Of a DNA stretch of 64,000 nucleotides, positions 35,364-44,910 are shown one piece after another. The stretch's first letter is position 1, and every line of letters starts with the position of its first letter. Source of the DNA: Mycolicibacterium setense (GTDB taxonomy: Bacteria; Actinomycetota; Actinomycetes; Mycobacteriales; Mycobacteriaceae). Location of the stretch: positions 62,001-126,000 of the forward strand of contig NZ_JTJW01000005.1 of NCBI RefSeq assembly GCF_000805385.1, read 5' to 3'. The position numbers were made by a program, and so were the translations under genes. The notes under the pieces were generated by a model. It did no database searches, had not been told where the DNA came from, and worked only from the letters and a program-made list of their open reading frames with translations.

Positions 35364-35498
35364 TTAGCGCTTCTTGATGTTCAGCACGTCATCCGTGGAT
35401 GACGCATCACCGGCTTTGGCGCGTTTGACCGCGCGTTTCTCTTTGAGGGATTTGCCTGACTTCTTCGCCAGGCTCTGTCGCGGTGATTTGTCGGCCAT
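35364..35498 (-). CDS. 44-residue basic protein, copy A
   Basis: Reads from ATG 35498 to TAA at 35364. The product starts MADKSPRQSLAKKSGKSLKE and continues with KRAVKRAK, ending LNIKKR. It matches the 44-residue product at 48616-48750 in the first 29 residues almost exactly. Very basic, no membrane segment. The upstream leader (35499-35540) is also conserved. Possible nucleic-acid-binding or ribosome-associated peptide; function unknown. Confidence 0.75.
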   Translation of the reverse strand: MADKSPRQSLAKKSGKSLKEKRAVKRAKAGDASSTDDVLNIKKR

Positions 35499-35540
35499 GT
35501 CGGCCCCTTTGATGTGGGGGCCTGTATCGGTCCCGGTTCC
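35499..35540 (-). promoter_or_regulatory. Conserved leader hairpin over the ribosome-binding site
   Basis: Between GGAACCGGGACC (minus strand) and the ATG lies GGCCCCC...AAGGGGCC (35502-35522), which can fold so that the Shine-Dalgarno AAGGGG is paired. The same arrangement precedes the paralogous gene at 48616-48750. Confidence 0.5.
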
Positions 35541-35672
35541 CCGACCCTACGGGAAGAAACGCTGCCAGGTCGCGACTCGCCGTCGGGGTTCTCAGCCCGC
35601 CCCGACGTCGGGTTGTGGCAGGGATTCGCGGCGACGCCTAGGCTGAGGGCATTCACCCAGGTGGCCCGGACC

Positions 35673-36806
35673 ATGCCGCCGTACACAGACGGACCGGGAA
35701 AGCTGACAATCAGAGATATCGCCGCCTACGCGAAGTTGAGTCGCGCAGACATCGACGCGATCGGAACCGAACTCGACACCATCCGCCGCGATGTCGAAGA
35801 ATCGCTCGGCGCACGGGATGCTGCCTACATCCGGCGCACCATCGTGTTTCAGCGCGCCCTCGACGTCGCGGCCCGGCTGCTGATCGCAGGCGCACCGTCG
35901 AAGGCCGGCGTGCTGGCCGGAACGGTCGCGCTGGCCTATGCGAAATCCGTTGAGAACATGGAAATCGCGCACAATGTGGGCCACGGTCAGTGGGACTGGA
36001 TGAACGATCCTGAGATCCACTCCACCACCTGGGAGTGGGACCAGGTGGGCCCGTCGTCGCAGTGGCGCTATTCGCACAACTACCACCACCACGTGTTCAG
36101 CAACGTTCTGGGCGTGGACGACGATCTCGGCTTCGGCATCCTGCGGATGAGCCGTGACCAGCAATGGGAACGTCAACATCTGGTGCAGCCGCTGCGGAAT
36201 GTGCTGTTGGCCATGATCTTCGAGTGGGGTATCGCTCTACACGACTTCTACTCTGCCCGCGATCGGGCAGACACCGAGGCCGGGCGCAACGCGGCGGGAC
36301 AGGCGTTGCGCGCCAAGATCGGCCGCCAGATCGCCAAGGACTTCATCGTTGTGCCGGCATTGAGCGGGCGGCGCTGGAAGCGAACCCTGGTGGCGAATCT
36401 TGGTGCCAATGTGCTGCGCAACCTGTGGGCGCACATGGTCATCTTCTGCGGGCATTTCCCCGACGGGGCGGAAAGGTTCGGCCCGGAAACCCTGCAAGAC
36501 GAGAGTCGCGGCGAGTGGTATCTGCGGCAGATGCTGGGTGCGGCGAATTTCAAAGCCGGTCCGGTGTTGGCGTTTTCGAGCGGAAACCTGTGCTACCAGA
36601 TCGAGCACCACCTGTTCCCGGATCTGCCCAGCAATCGCATGGCAGAGATCAGCGTGCAGGTGCGGGGCGTGTGCGAGAAATACAATCTGCCCTACACCAG
36701 CGGCTCTCTCGCCCGTCAATACCTGCAGACTCTGCGGACGATATTCAAACTCGCACTGCCGGATGCGGGATGGCGAGCTGTGTTCCGAGCGGCGCCACCC
36801 ACCTGA
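35673..36806 (+). CDS. Membrane acyl-CoA desaturase, DesA3-like
   Basis: ATG 35673 is chosen from the start of family similarity. 377 residues. The di-iron His boxes are 'HNVGHGQWDWMNDPEIHS' (HxxxH), 'HNYHHHVFSN' (HxxHH) and 'YQIEHHLFPDLPSNR'. 'WEWDQVGPSSQWRYSHN' and 'CGHFPDGAERF' are also as in mycobacterial DesA3, the stearoyl-CoA delta-9 desaturase that makes oleate. The usual reductase partner gene is not adjacent here. Stand-alone gene. Confidence 0.9.
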   Translation: MPPYTDGPGKLTIRDIAAYAKLSRADIDAIGTELDTIRRDVEESLGARDAAYIRRTIVFQRALDVAARLLIAGAPSKAGVLAGTVALAYAKSVENMEIAHNVGHGQWDWMNDPEIHSTTWEWDQVGPSSQWRYSHNYHHHVFSNVLGVDDDLGFGILRMSRDQQWERQHLVQPLRNVLLAMIFEWGIALHDFYSARDRADTEAGRNAAGQALRAKIGRQIAKDFIVVPALSGRRWKRTLVANLGANVLRNLWAHMVIFCGHFPDGAERFGPETLQDESRGEWYLRQMLGAANFKAGPVLAFSSGNLCYQIEHHLFPDLPSNRMAEISVQVRGVCEKYNLPYTSGSLARQYLQTLRTIFKLALPDAGWRAVFRAAPPT

Positions 36807-36977
36807 CCGGGATCCCGAAAAGGAACGTAACTTCTGCAGTCCCTGTGCCATGCTCAGTCGAACAGGGAGAAGCTGTCGATCAGCGGGTGGCGCGCCCTGA
36901 ACCTTCAGTACACGCCGATGCGGTGGTCGTGTCAACGTTGCGCGCGAACCAGTTGTAATACGTTGTAGCACAGCATA

Positions 36978-37640
36978 TTAGAGCGCGTTGCGGCCCGCGA
37001 TGATCTTGGCCAGCTGAACAGTCTGACGGTCGGTGATGTCGTAGCCGCTGATCCGCAGGTCGACGACGAAGGCGTCGACGGCCAGGATCGCGCGGTGGGT
37101 GATGCGGTCGGTGACATCCAGTGGCTCGTCGTGGGTGATGTCGACGCCGTCGAGCACGGTGGGGGCCGCCATCCGGCGGGCATCGGTGGTCTTGCCGCCG
37201 TCGTAACTGAAGGTCAGGGTGTCGTTGCCGCAGCGACGCCAGATGTCGACGGTGCGGGCCACCATGGCTTCGGCGGCCTTGGGGTTGTCGAACCGGGCGA
37301 TGGCCTGGTCGACCTCGACGTCGTCGGCGTCATCGGCGAGCTGGGTTTCACGGAACGCCCGGTAGCCGCTGCTGCCGTAGACCCATTCCATCCCGTTGCC
37401 GATGACCACGATGCACTCCGGGCGGGACAGCGGCTGGTAGTTGGCGTTGGTCATCGGGGCGCGGAGCGCGGTCTTGGGCCTGACCTCGGCGTTCATCACG
37501 ATGTTGATCTCGGATTCGCTGGCCATCATGCTGCCCAGGACGTCGACCTGCGGGCCGTCGGAGTCGGGGATCGCGGGGGCGCAGGCGGTCAGCAGGGCAG
37601 CGCACACTGCCATGCCGGCGGCTCTCGGATGGATGCCCAT
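36978..37640 (-). CDS. Lipoprotein with PknH-type sensor domain, second copy
   Basis: 220 residues from ATG 37640. Signal peptide with lipobox LLTAC. The mature part has 'DGPQVDVLGSMMASESEINI', 'SRPECIVVIGNGMEWVYG', 'VDIWRRCGNDTL' and the end 'VQLAKIIAGRNAL', the same landmarks as the protein at 34536-35216. No kinase is directly adjacent. Free-standing PknH-like domains may bind the same ligand class as the kinase sensor and compete with or deliver it, which is inference. Confidence 0.87.
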   Translation of the reverse strand: MGIHPRAAGMAVCAALLTACAPAIPDSDGPQVDVLGSMMASESEINIVMNAEVRPKTALRAPMTNANYQPLSRPECIVVIGNGMEWVYGSSGYRAFRETQLADDADDVEVDQAIARFDNPKAAEAMVARTVDIWRRCGNDTLTFSYDGGKTTDARRMAAPTVLDGVDITHDEPLDVTDRITHRAILAVDAFVVDLRISGYDITDRQTVQLAKIIAGRNAL

Positions 37641-37909
37641 GGGATCCCCCTCAGTTTCTGTTTGCTGATCCTAAGCACGATCGCGGGCCGCGGCTGACGG
37701 CAATTTGGTGATCGGAGCAGGGCGCTCCGATGAAGCGCCGCCGTCTCCGCTGAGAACTCGGCGCGTTCCCCCGATCGGGGGACACGACTTTCGTCCGGTC
37801 GATGGGCCGTTCGGTCGATACAGCCGGGGCCCGCGGCGGCGCATTCTTATCTCAACACCGGAACACACCGGAACCAACACCAAAAGCCTTATCCGACAAA
37901 GGAGTCGAC

Positions 37910-38122
37910 ATGACCACCATCGCCCGCCGCATCGCAGCCGGTTTCACCCTCGCCGCTGCCCCCGCGTTGATCGCCCTGGGTGCCGCCACCGCCCACGCCG
38001 ACGCTTCCGTCGCCAACAACGGCCCGTCGGTCAGCTCGCACCAGGCCTTCCCGAACCAGCACAACATGCCGCAGCCCGGGTCGGCGACCCATCACCACCA
38101 CCAGCGCAACCACGCCAAGTAG
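37910..38122 (+). CDS. Small secreted His-rich peptide
   Basis: 70 residues from ATG 37910 (AAAGGAG upstream). The signal peptide ends 'GAATAHADA'. The mature peptide of about 40 residues is rich in Asn, Gln, Ser and His, and ends 'SATHHHHQRNHAK', a run that could bind metal ions. No Cys. Family unknown. Stands alone, 93 bp before the P450. Confidence 0.7.
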   Translation: MTTIARRIAAGFTLAAAPALIALGAATAHADASVANNGPSVSSHQAFPNQHNMPQPGSATHHHHQRNHAK

Positions 38123-38215
38123 GCCGGGGGGAGGCCAGGGCCCGGACGCAGCCGGTGTCCGGGCCTCTGGCTGTGTTCGGTTCCGCAGCGTGACCACGGC
38201 TCGTAGGGTGGGGGA

Positions 38216-39562
38216 ATGGTGGGGTTACCTCCGGGGCCTCCGTTGCCCCCGTCGGTGCAGGGCTTCTTGATGCTGCGTTACTGGCCGCGATTCGTCTCGG
38301 CCTGTCGACGCCGCTACGGCGACGTGTTCACGCTGCGGGTCGCGGCGATGGGCACCATGGTGTACCTGGCAGATCCCGCTGACATCAAGGTGGTGTTCGC
38401 CGGGGATCCGACCATCTTCCATGCCGGAGAAGCGAATTCGGTGCTGAGTTCGCTGCTCGGCGACAGCTCCGTGCTGGTGATCGACGAGGACGAACACCAC
38501 GAACGCCGGCGCCAGATGCTGCCGCCGTTTCACCGCGACGCCGTGGCCCGCCAGACCGAGATCATGACCGAGATCGCCGCCGCGAACATCTCCGGCTGGC
38601 CCGTGGGTACCACCTTCCCGGTGGCACCGAAGATGGCGGAGATAACCCTTGAGGTGATCCTGCGGACGGTGATCGGGGCGTCAGATCCCGCCCGGCTGTC
38701 CGCGCTGCGGTCGGTGATGCCGAGGCTGCTCAGTGTGGGTCCGTGGGAGACGCTGGCGCTGGCCAGCCCCGGCCTGCAGCGGCGGCGCCCGTGGCGGCGC
38801 CTGCAGCGCGATATCGCCGAGGCGGACCGGCTGCTGTTCGCCGAGATCGCGGATCGACGTGCCGACCCCGACTTGGCGGGCCGCACCGATGTGCTGGCGA
38901 TGCTGGTGCGGTCCGCGGATGCGGGCGAGCACACCATGACCGATCGCGTACTGCGCGACCAGTTGATGACCTTGATCGTGGCCGGGCATGAGACGACCGC
39001 GACCGCCCTGTCGTGGGCGCTGGAACGGTTGACCCGTCATCCCGCGGTGCTGGACAAGGCGGTCAAGGCCGCGCGCGAAGGCGACGACGAATACCTGGAC
39101 GCGGTCGCCAAGGAGACGTTGCGGATCCGGCCGGTGGTGTTCGACGTGGGCCGGGTGCTCAAGCAGCCGATCGATTTGGCCGGCTACCGGCTACCGGCCG
39201 GCGTGATGGTCGCGCCGGGCATCGGGCTGGTGCACGACCGCGACGATGTGTATCCCGACGCCGACCGGTTCGATCCCGACCGGATGCTCGGCGTGACTCT
39301 CGGCCCCACCACCTGGTTTCCGTTCGGCGGCGGCAACCGCCGCTGCCTGGGTGCAACGTTCGCGATGGTCGAGTTACGGGTGGTGCTGCGCGAGATCCTG
39401 CGCCGGGTAGACCTTTTCGCCACGACGGCTGCCGACGAGGGCCAACGCGTCAAGCATGTGACGCTGGTGCCGCACCGCGGGGCACGGATCTGTGTGCGAG
39501 CGGTGCGGGACACGCACGACCTGGCGGTCACTTCAGTAACCGCGGCACCGCGGAGTCGGTGA
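38216..39562 (+). CDS. Cytochrome P450, CYP135/CYP138-like
   Basis: 448 residues from ATG 38216. The N-terminus 'GLPPGPPLPPSVQG' is typical of the mycobacterial CYP135-138 group. I-helix 'VAGHETTATALSWAL', ExxR in 'AKETLRIRPVVF', and the heme-binding loop 'FPFGGGNRRCLGATFA' with the thiolate Cys are all intact. Substrate unknown. No ferredoxin gene is adjacent, so redox partners must come from elsewhere. Confidence 0.92.
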   Translation: MVGLPPGPPLPPSVQGFLMLRYWPRFVSACRRRYGDVFTLRVAAMGTMVYLADPADIKVVFAGDPTIFHAGEANSVLSSLLGDSSVLVIDEDEHHERRRQMLPPFHRDAVARQTEIMTEIAAANISGWPVGTTFPVAPKMAEITLEVILRTVIGASDPARLSALRSVMPRLLSVGPWETLALASPGLQRRRPWRRLQRDIAEADRLLFAEIADRRADPDLAGRTDVLAMLVRSADAGEHTMTDRVLRDQLMTLIVAGHETTATALSWALERLTRHPAVLDKAVKAAREGDDEYLDAVAKETLRIRPVVFDVGRVLKQPIDLAGYRLPAGVMVAPGIGLVHDRDDVYPDADRFDPDRMLGVTLGPTTWFPFGGGNRRCLGATFAMVELRVVLREILRRVDLFATTAADEGQRVKHVTLVPHRGARICVRAVRDTHDLAVTSVTAAPRSR

Positions 39563-39710
39563 CCCCGGTCCCGGTCGATCGACAACTGGCGGCCACGGTG
39601 CGGAGGAACATCGTCAAGAATCTTGACGGTCTGCGCCGCGGACACCCCTGAGACAGCGGTCAACGACGAGAACACGGCCGATTGTCAGGCAGCCATGCCA
39701 AGCTGGGGCC

Positions 39711-40742
39711 ATGGCTGCGAAATCTCCGCACCGTGCGGACCTCGTGCTTTCCGGGGGCGGAGTCAAGGGCATCGGCCTGGTCGGTGCCGTCGCCGCGCTT
39801 CAGGACGCGGGGTACGCGATCGAACGGATCTCGGGCACCTCGGCCGGCTCACTCGTCGGTGCGGTGGTGGCCGCCGCGGTGCAACGCGGAGACGTGACGA
39901 GCGACCAGTTGCGGGAATTGGCGCTGAGCGTGCCGTACCGCAAGTTCCGCGACAGCGGGCCGATCGAGAGCATCCCCGTGCTGGGCACGGCGTGGGGTCT
40001 GCTGCGTGAGACCGGCATCTATCGCGGTGACTTCGCTTATGACTGGATTCGCGGGGAGCTGAAGAACCTGGGCGTCAAGACCTTTGGTGATCTGGCCGTC
40101 GACGACGACAATCTGCTGCCCGAGCGGCGCTATCGGCTGACGGTCACGGTGACCGACCTGACGACCGGTCAATTGGTACGTCTGCCATGGGATTACCGGC
40201 GCGTCTACGGGTTGGACCCCGATGAGCAGCTCGTCGCCGATGCCGTGCGGGCCTCGATGGCGATTCCGTACCTGTTCCACCCGGTGACGTTGAAGACCGC
40301 CGACGGGAAACCGTGCACGTTGGTGGACGGCGGGGTGTTGTCGAACTTTCCGATCGACTCCTTCGACCGCCCCGATGGCGCGGAGCCGCGGTGGCCGACC
40401 TTCGGGGTGACGGTGGTGCCGTATCTGCCCGCACCGTCGGCGCAGCAGCTCATTCCCGGTTTGGGGATGCTGAGCTTCGGCCGTCCGACGTTCCTGGAGA
40501 GCTTGATCTCCACGATGCTGGTCGGTCACGACCAGGCCCACCTCAGCCAGCCGTGGGTGAAGGTCCGCGCGATCCAGGTGGATTCGACCGACGTCGGGGT
40601 GCTGGACTTCGACATCTCGCGCAACGAGGCCCAGGCGCTGTACGAGAAGGGATATGCGGGGGCGACGGAGTTCCTGTCGACCTGGGACTGGCCGGCCTAT
40701 CTGGAGCGCTTCCGCCAGGCGCATCGGGTGGGTGGACGTTGA
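39711..40742 (+). CDS. Patatin-like phospholipase
   Basis: 343 residues from ATG 39711. The patatin catalytic dyad is visible: oxyanion hole '[17 protein letters not shown]', nucleophile Ser in '[13 protein letters not shown]' and Asp in '[13 protein letters not shown]'. No signal peptide, so cytoplasmic or membrane-associated. The '[10 protein letters not shown]' segment is typical of bacterial patatins, which hydrolyse acyl chains of phospholipids or triacylglycerols. The stop overlaps the TTG start of galK. Confidence 0.9.
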   Translation: MAAKSPHRADLVLSGGGVKGIGLVGAVAALQDAGYAIERISGTSAGSLVGAVVAAAVQRGDVTSDQLRELALSVPYRKFRDSGPIESIPVLGTAWGLLRETGIYRGDFAYDWIRGELKNLGVKTFGDLAVDDDNLLPERRYRLTVTVTDLTTGQLVRLPWDYRRVYGLDPDEQLVADAVRASMAIPYLFHPVTLKTADGKPCTLVDGGVLSNFPIDSFDRPDGAEPRWPTFGVTVVPYLPAPSAQQLIPGLGMLSFGRPTFLESLISTMLVGHDQAHLSQPWVKVRAIQVDSTDVGVLDFDISRNEAQALYEKGYAGATEFLSTWDWPAYLERFRQAHRVGGR

Positions 40743-41830
40743 CGATCCGTTACCACGCCCCGGGCCGGGTCAATCTGATCGGCGAGCACACCGACTACAA
40801 CGCGGGGTTCGCCCTGCCGATCGCGTTGCCGCAGAAGACCGTTGTGAGCTTCGATCCGGACTCGTCGGGTGTGCTTTCGGTGTCGAGTTCGTTGGGCGAC
40901 GGGCCCGCGCGCATCGGTGTGGATACCGTGCCGGGAGAGGTGACGGGCTGGGCGGCGTACGTCGCCGGGGTGGTGTGGGCGCTGTCGAATGCCGGGATTG
41001 CGGTACCGGGCGGGCGGATGACGATCACCAGTGAGGTCGAGATCGGGTCGGGGCTGTCATCGTCGGCGGCGCTGGAATGCGCGGTGCTCGGCGCGCTGCT
41101 CACCGCGGTCGGTGACGATCTCGATCCCGTCGAACAGGCGTACATCGCCCGTCAGGCCGAGAACGAGTATGTCGGTGCGCCAACGGGACTACTCGATCAG
41201 CTGGCGTCGTTGTTCGGTGCTCCGGGGCAGGCGCTGCTGATCGACTTCCGCGATGTCACCGTGCAGCCGGTGCCCTTCGATCCGGAGGCCGCCGGCGCGG
41301 CGCTGTTGTTGATCGACTCACGGGCCCGGCACGCGCACGCCGGTGGCCAGTACGCGGCCCGGCGGGCATCGTGTGAGCGGGCGGCCGCCGATCTCGGGGT
41401 GCCCTCGCTTCGCGAGGCTCCTGACGTGTCGGCGCTGCAGGCGGTCAGAGATCCGGTCGATGCCCGACGGGCGCGCCATGTGCTGACCGAAAATCGGCGC
41501 GTCCTCGATTGCGTTGCGGCACTGGAATCCGCGGATTTCACGACCGTCGGTGCGCTGTGGACGGCATCGCATGCCTCGATGCGCGATGACTTCGAGATCA
41601 CCACAGGCCACCTCGATCTGATCGCCGAAACTGCGGAGAAGGCCGGTGCTTTCGGGGCGCGGATGACCGGCGGCGGGTTCGGTGGCTGCGTCATCGCACT
41701 GGTGCCGGATGAGCGGGTGACGGCGGTCGGTGAGGCGGTAGCCCGGGCGGTGAGTGCGGCCGGGTGCCCGGAGCCGACGATTACCAGGACGCACGCAGGC
41801 GCTGGAGCGGGGCCGGCTACCGGAGCTTGA
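40739..41830 (+). CDS. galK: Galactokinase
   Basis: TTG 40739, overlapping the patatin stop, gives [20 protein letters not shown], the family's start. The longer frame is inside the patatin gene. 363 residues. GHMP motifs are '[13 protein letters not shown]', the ATP loop '[18 protein letters not shown]' and the C-terminal '[13 protein letters not shown]'. It phosphorylates galactose at O1 for the Leloir pathway. galT and galE are not next to it. Confidence 0.92.
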   Translation: MTIRYHAPGRVNLIGEHTDYNAGFALPIALPQKTVVSFDPDSSGVLSVSSSLGDGPARIGVDTVPGEVTGWAAYVAGVVWALSNAGIAVPGGRMTITSEVEIGSGLSSSAALECAVLGALLTAVGDDLDPVEQAYIARQAENEYVGAPTGLLDQLASLFGAPGQALLIDFRDVTVQPVPFDPEAAGAALLLIDSRARHAHAGGQYAARRASCERAAADLGVPSLREAPDVSALQAVRDPVDARRARHVLTENRRVLDCVAALESADFTTVGALWTASHASMRDDFEITTGHLDLIAETAEKAGAFGARMTGGGFGGCVIALVPDERVTAVGEAVARAVSAAGCPEPTITRTHAGAGAGPATGA

Positions 41831-42650
41831 CCATCCGCGTCGTCGAACTCTCATCCAACTCGACGACATCGGATCGCGACCGCAGGAAATCGCTGAACGA
41901 CTTGAATCCCAACGACTTTTCGCTGAACGACGGGTCCATCCGCTTCATCTGCGCCTTGACCGCGGAGTTGTGCAGCCATTCGACGTCGTCTTTCTCCAGG
42001 CCGATCTGCAGCGCGCGGTTGAGCAGCGCGGTGGCCTGCGCCTGCGGGTCAGGTTCCTCGTTCTTGCGGGTGCGCTTCTGCGGCTGCCGTTCCGGCTCGG
42101 GACTCAGCGTCGGGATGCCGGGCAGTGAGTCGTAGACGACGAACTCGTCGCATGCGGCAGCCAGTACCCGACTCGACGAGCCGGCCACCCCGATGCCGAC
42201 GACGTAACGGCCCAGCCGTTTGCAGCGTTGGGCCAGCGGGATGTAGTCGGAGTCGCCCGCCACGATCACCACATGGGTGAGGTCGGGGAGCCGGAACATG
42301 TCCTCGACCGTGTCGACGGCCAGCCGGATATCGGCGCCGTTCTTGCCGTACGCGGCGGCGGGGAAAAGCTGCACCAGATCGACGGCGCGGCCGACGAGTT
42401 GCTCGCGGTAGCCGGCGTTGACGTCGGCCGACCAGTCCGCGTAGGCGCGGGTGAGCACCAACGTGCCGAACGATGAGGCGAAGTCGAGAATGGCGGCGAC
42501 GTCGACGGTGGCTTTGGTGAGCTTGTCGGGTTCCAGGCCCTTGGCTTTGTCCTTCTGAAACGAGTTGCGGCCGTTGACCTGGTCGTAGCGGGAGATGACG
42601 ATGTTGTCGAAGTCCAGGTAGACCGCGACGCGGGTGTCGGGTTCGGTCAT
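41817..42650 (-). CDS. NYN-domain (LabA/DUF88-type) protein with C-terminal OST-HTH-like domain
   Basis: ATG 42650 is the start; the frame to 42734 adds an unrelated leader. 277 residues. The PIN-like NYN domain has '[17 protein letters not shown]', '[17 protein letters not shown]', '[16 protein letters not shown]' and '[17 protein letters not shown]', with the acidic residues expected for a metal-dependent RNase. A charged linker leads to a 70-residue C-terminus '[20 protein letters not shown]' that fits an OST-HTH/LOTUS RNA-binding fold. Overlaps the end of galK by 14 bp. Role in RNA turnover is inferred. Confidence 0.85.
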   Translation of the reverse strand: MTEPDTRVAVYLDFDNIVISRYDQVNGRNSFQKDKAKGLEPDKLTKATVDVAAILDFASSFGTLVLTRAYADWSADVNAGYREQLVGRAVDLVQLFPAAAYGKNGADIRLAVDTVEDMFRLPDLTHVVIVAGDSDYIPLAQRCKRLGRYVVGIGVAGSSSRVLAAACDEFVVYDSLPGIPTLSPEPERQPQKRTRKNEEPDPQAQATALLNRALQIGLEKDDVEWLHNSAVKAQMKRMDPSFSEKSLGFKSFSDFLRSRSDVVELDESSTTRMVKLR

Positions 42651-42757
42651 TTTTCCAGTCTGACAATTCGGGCGTATGTGGGTATATGCAGTTCTAAAGT
42701 GGGAACTACTTTGTAGCAAATATTCGGCTCGCAAAGGAGAATCGGGAAACTCAGCGC

Positions 42758-44005
42758 ATGCTCGCGAAGGCCGCAGGTCGATTCGCCGATGTCGTCGTCA
42801 CCGCGATCGCATCGACCACTTCCCTTGCGTCCGATGCCGAGGAGACGTGGGCGCTGTTGTTGGAGGGCCGCAGCGGTATCCGGCCCTTGGACAAGCCGTT
42901 TGTCGAGGAGTTCAACTTTCCGGTCCGGATCGCCGGGCAGCTCACCGAGAACTTCGATGACATCCTGACTCGTGTTGAGCGGCGCAGGCTTTCGTATATG
43001 GGCCAGATGTCCACGGTGCTGGGGCGGCGGCTCTGGGAGAGCGCCGGTTCCCCCGAGATCGACACCCGGCGCCTGCTGGTGTCGATCGGGCTGGCCTTGG
43101 GCACCACCGAGGAAATGATCCTGCAGTACGACACCTGGAAGGAAAAAGGGCTGCGCGCCGTGGCGCCGACGTCGATTCAGAAGTACATGCCGAATGCGCC
43201 TGCCGTGGCGGTCGGGCTGCAGCGGCAGGCGAAGGCCGGGGTGATGTCTCCGGTGATGGCCGACGCGTCGGGTGCGGCGGCCATCGCGCAGGCCTGGCGG
43301 CAAATCATCCTCGGTGATGCCGATGTCGCGATCTGCGGCGGTGTCGAGACCTGCATCGAGGCCGTGCCCATCGCCGCATTCGCCCAGGGCGGCATGATGG
43401 CGACGGACAACGACGATCCGGCGGCCGCGTGCCGACCGTTCGACAAGCATCGCGACGGCATGGTGTTCGGCGAGGCCGGTGCCCTGATGCTGATCGAAAC
43501 GGAGCAGCACGCCAAGGCGCGCGGCGCCCCCATCCTGGCCCGGCTGATGGGCTGCGGCATGACCAGCGACTGCTACGACGCGGTCCGGCCCGATCCGACG
43601 GGGGAGCGCGCCGGGGATGCCATCACCCGGGCCATCGAGCTGGCCGGTCTCACCGCGGCGGATATCGACCACGTCAACGCCCATGCCACCGGAACCAGCT
43701 GCGGGGATGCGGCCGAGGCCAGGGCTCTCCACAGGGCGCTGGGCCGCGCGGTCCCCGCGGTGTACGCGCCGAAGGCGGCGCTGGGGCACTCTCTGGGTTC
43801 GGCGGGCGCGGTGGATGCGGTGTTGACCGTGCAGGCCCTGCGCGACGGGATCATCCCGGCCACGCTCAACCTGAAGAACCCCGATCCCGAGATCGACCTC
43901 GACGTGGTGGTCGATCAGCCCCGCCTGGGCAATTACCACTACGCGATCAGCGACTCGTTCGGGTTCGGCGGGCACAACGTCGCGTTGACGTTCGGTGCGT
44001 ACTAG
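42758..44005 (+). CDS. KasA/KasB-like beta-ketoacyl-ACP synthase with Cys-to-Asp active site
   Basis: 415 residues from ATG 42758. It follows KasA closely ('WRQIILGDADVAICGGVE', 'DHVNAHATGT', 'YAPKAALGHSLGSAGAVDAV' and 'SFGFGGHNVALTFG'). The two catalytic His (NAH and GHS) are present. The nucleophile position reads 'VMADASGAAAIAQAW' where KasA has ACSSGSEAIAHAW, so Cys is replaced by Asp at residue 169. Condensation in the normal way is not expected. Neighbouring methyltransferases suggest a role in mycolic acid metabolism, perhaps as decarboxylase, chain-length factor or scaffold. Its last four bases overlap the umaA-like gene. Confidence 0.88.
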   Translation: MLAKAAGRFADVVVTAIASTTSLASDAEETWALLLEGRSGIRPLDKPFVEEFNFPVRIAGQLTENFDDILTRVERRRLSYMGQMSTVLGRRLWESAGSPEIDTRRLLVSIGLALGTTEEMILQYDTWKEKGLRAVAPTSIQKYMPNAPAVAVGLQRQAKAGVMSPVMADASGAAAIAQAWRQIILGDADVAICGGVETCIEAVPIAAFAQGGMMATDNDDPAAACRPFDKHRDGMVFGEAGALMLIETEQHAKARGAPILARLMGCGMTSDCYDAVRPDPTGERAGDAITRAIELAGLTAADIDHVNAHATGTSCGDAAEARALHRALGRAVPAVYAPKAALGHSLGSAGAVDAVLTVQALRDGIIPATLNLKNPDPEIDLDVVVDQPRLGNYHYAISDSFGFGGHNVALTFGAY

Positions 44006-44889
44006 GGCTGTTTGGTGAAGGTGAACTGCGCGACTTCGGAGATGCCGCGGCGGAAGAAGTCGGCGCAGCCGGTGATGTAGTGCATGTAGCGGTCGTAGAC
44101 CTCTTCGGACGTGGTGGCGATCGCCTCGTCGCGGTGGGCGACCAGGTTGGCCGCCCAGGTGTCCAGCGTCCGCACGTAGTGGGTGTTCATCAGCTGCAGG
44201 TCGTCGGTGGAAAAGCCGGCGTCGGAGGAGAATTCGAGCATGTCCTGATCCGAGGGCAGCTGACCGCCGGGAAAGATCTCCTTGCCGATGAACCGGGTGA
44301 ACTTCATGTCGGACAAGGTGATCGGGATGTTGTGCTCACGCCAGTACTTGATCGGGTGGGTGAAGATCGTCTCGATCACCATGCGACCGTCGGGTGGCAG
44401 TACGCGGTGCACGGTGTCGAAAAAGGCGGCGTAGCGTGACTTTCCGAAGGCTTCGAACGCCTCGATGCTGACGATGCGGTCCACCGGCTGGTCGAACTGC
44501 TCCCAGCCCTGCAGGCACACCTGGTGCGAGCGGCGGGTGTCGGCCTGGTCCAAAAGGCTTTGGCAGTAGGCGTACTGGTTTCGGCTCAGCGTCAGACCGA
44601 CGACGTTGACGTCGTACTTCTCCAGCCCGCGTTTCATCAGTGCGCCCCAACCGCACCCGATGTCCAGCAGCGTCATTCCCGGTTGCAGGCCCAGTTTGTC
44701 CAGAGCCAGGTCGATCTTGGCCATCTGGGCTTCTTCCAGCGTCATGTCGTCGCGCGCGTAGAACGCGCAACTGTAGGTGCGGGATGGGTCCTGGAAGAGC
44801 CCGAAGAAGTCGTCGGACAGGTCGTAGTGGGCTTGAACGTCTTCGAAGTACGGGCGCATCTGCGCCGTCCCCGCCATCCCGTCGGCCAT
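44002..44889 (-). CDS. umaA: UmaA-like mycolic-acid SAM methyltransferase
   Basis: 295 residues from ATG 44889 (GGGGAGG upstream). SAM motif '[14 protein letters not shown]'. The C-terminal half ('RFIGKEIFPGGQLPSDQD', 'DRYMHYITGCADFFRRGISE') resembles UmaA more than CmaA or PcaA. In CmaA1 a bicarbonate is held by Cys, Glu, His and Tyr. Here Cys 41 and Glu 146 remain, but the His is Glu 173 ('RMVIETIF'). Activity may therefore differ from cyclopropanation. Next to a second paralogue that keeps all four. Confidence 0.82.
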   Translation of the reverse strand: MADGMAGTAQMRPYFEDVQAHYDLSDDFFGLFQDPSRTYSCAFYARDDMTLEEAQMAKIDLALDKLGLQPGMTLLDIGCGWGALMKRGLEKYDVNVVGLTLSRNQYAYCQSLLDQADTRRSHQVCLQGWEQFDQPVDRIVSIEAFEAFGKSRYAAFFDTVHRVLPPDGRMVIETIFTHPIKYWREHNIPITLSDMKFTRFIGKEIFPGGQLPSDQDMLEFSSDAGFSTDDLQLMNTHYVRTLDTWAANLVAHRDEAIATTSEEVYDRYMHYITGCADFFRRGISEVAQFTFTKQP

Positions 44890-44910
44890 GCGCAGTAACC
44901 TCCCCGGTAG

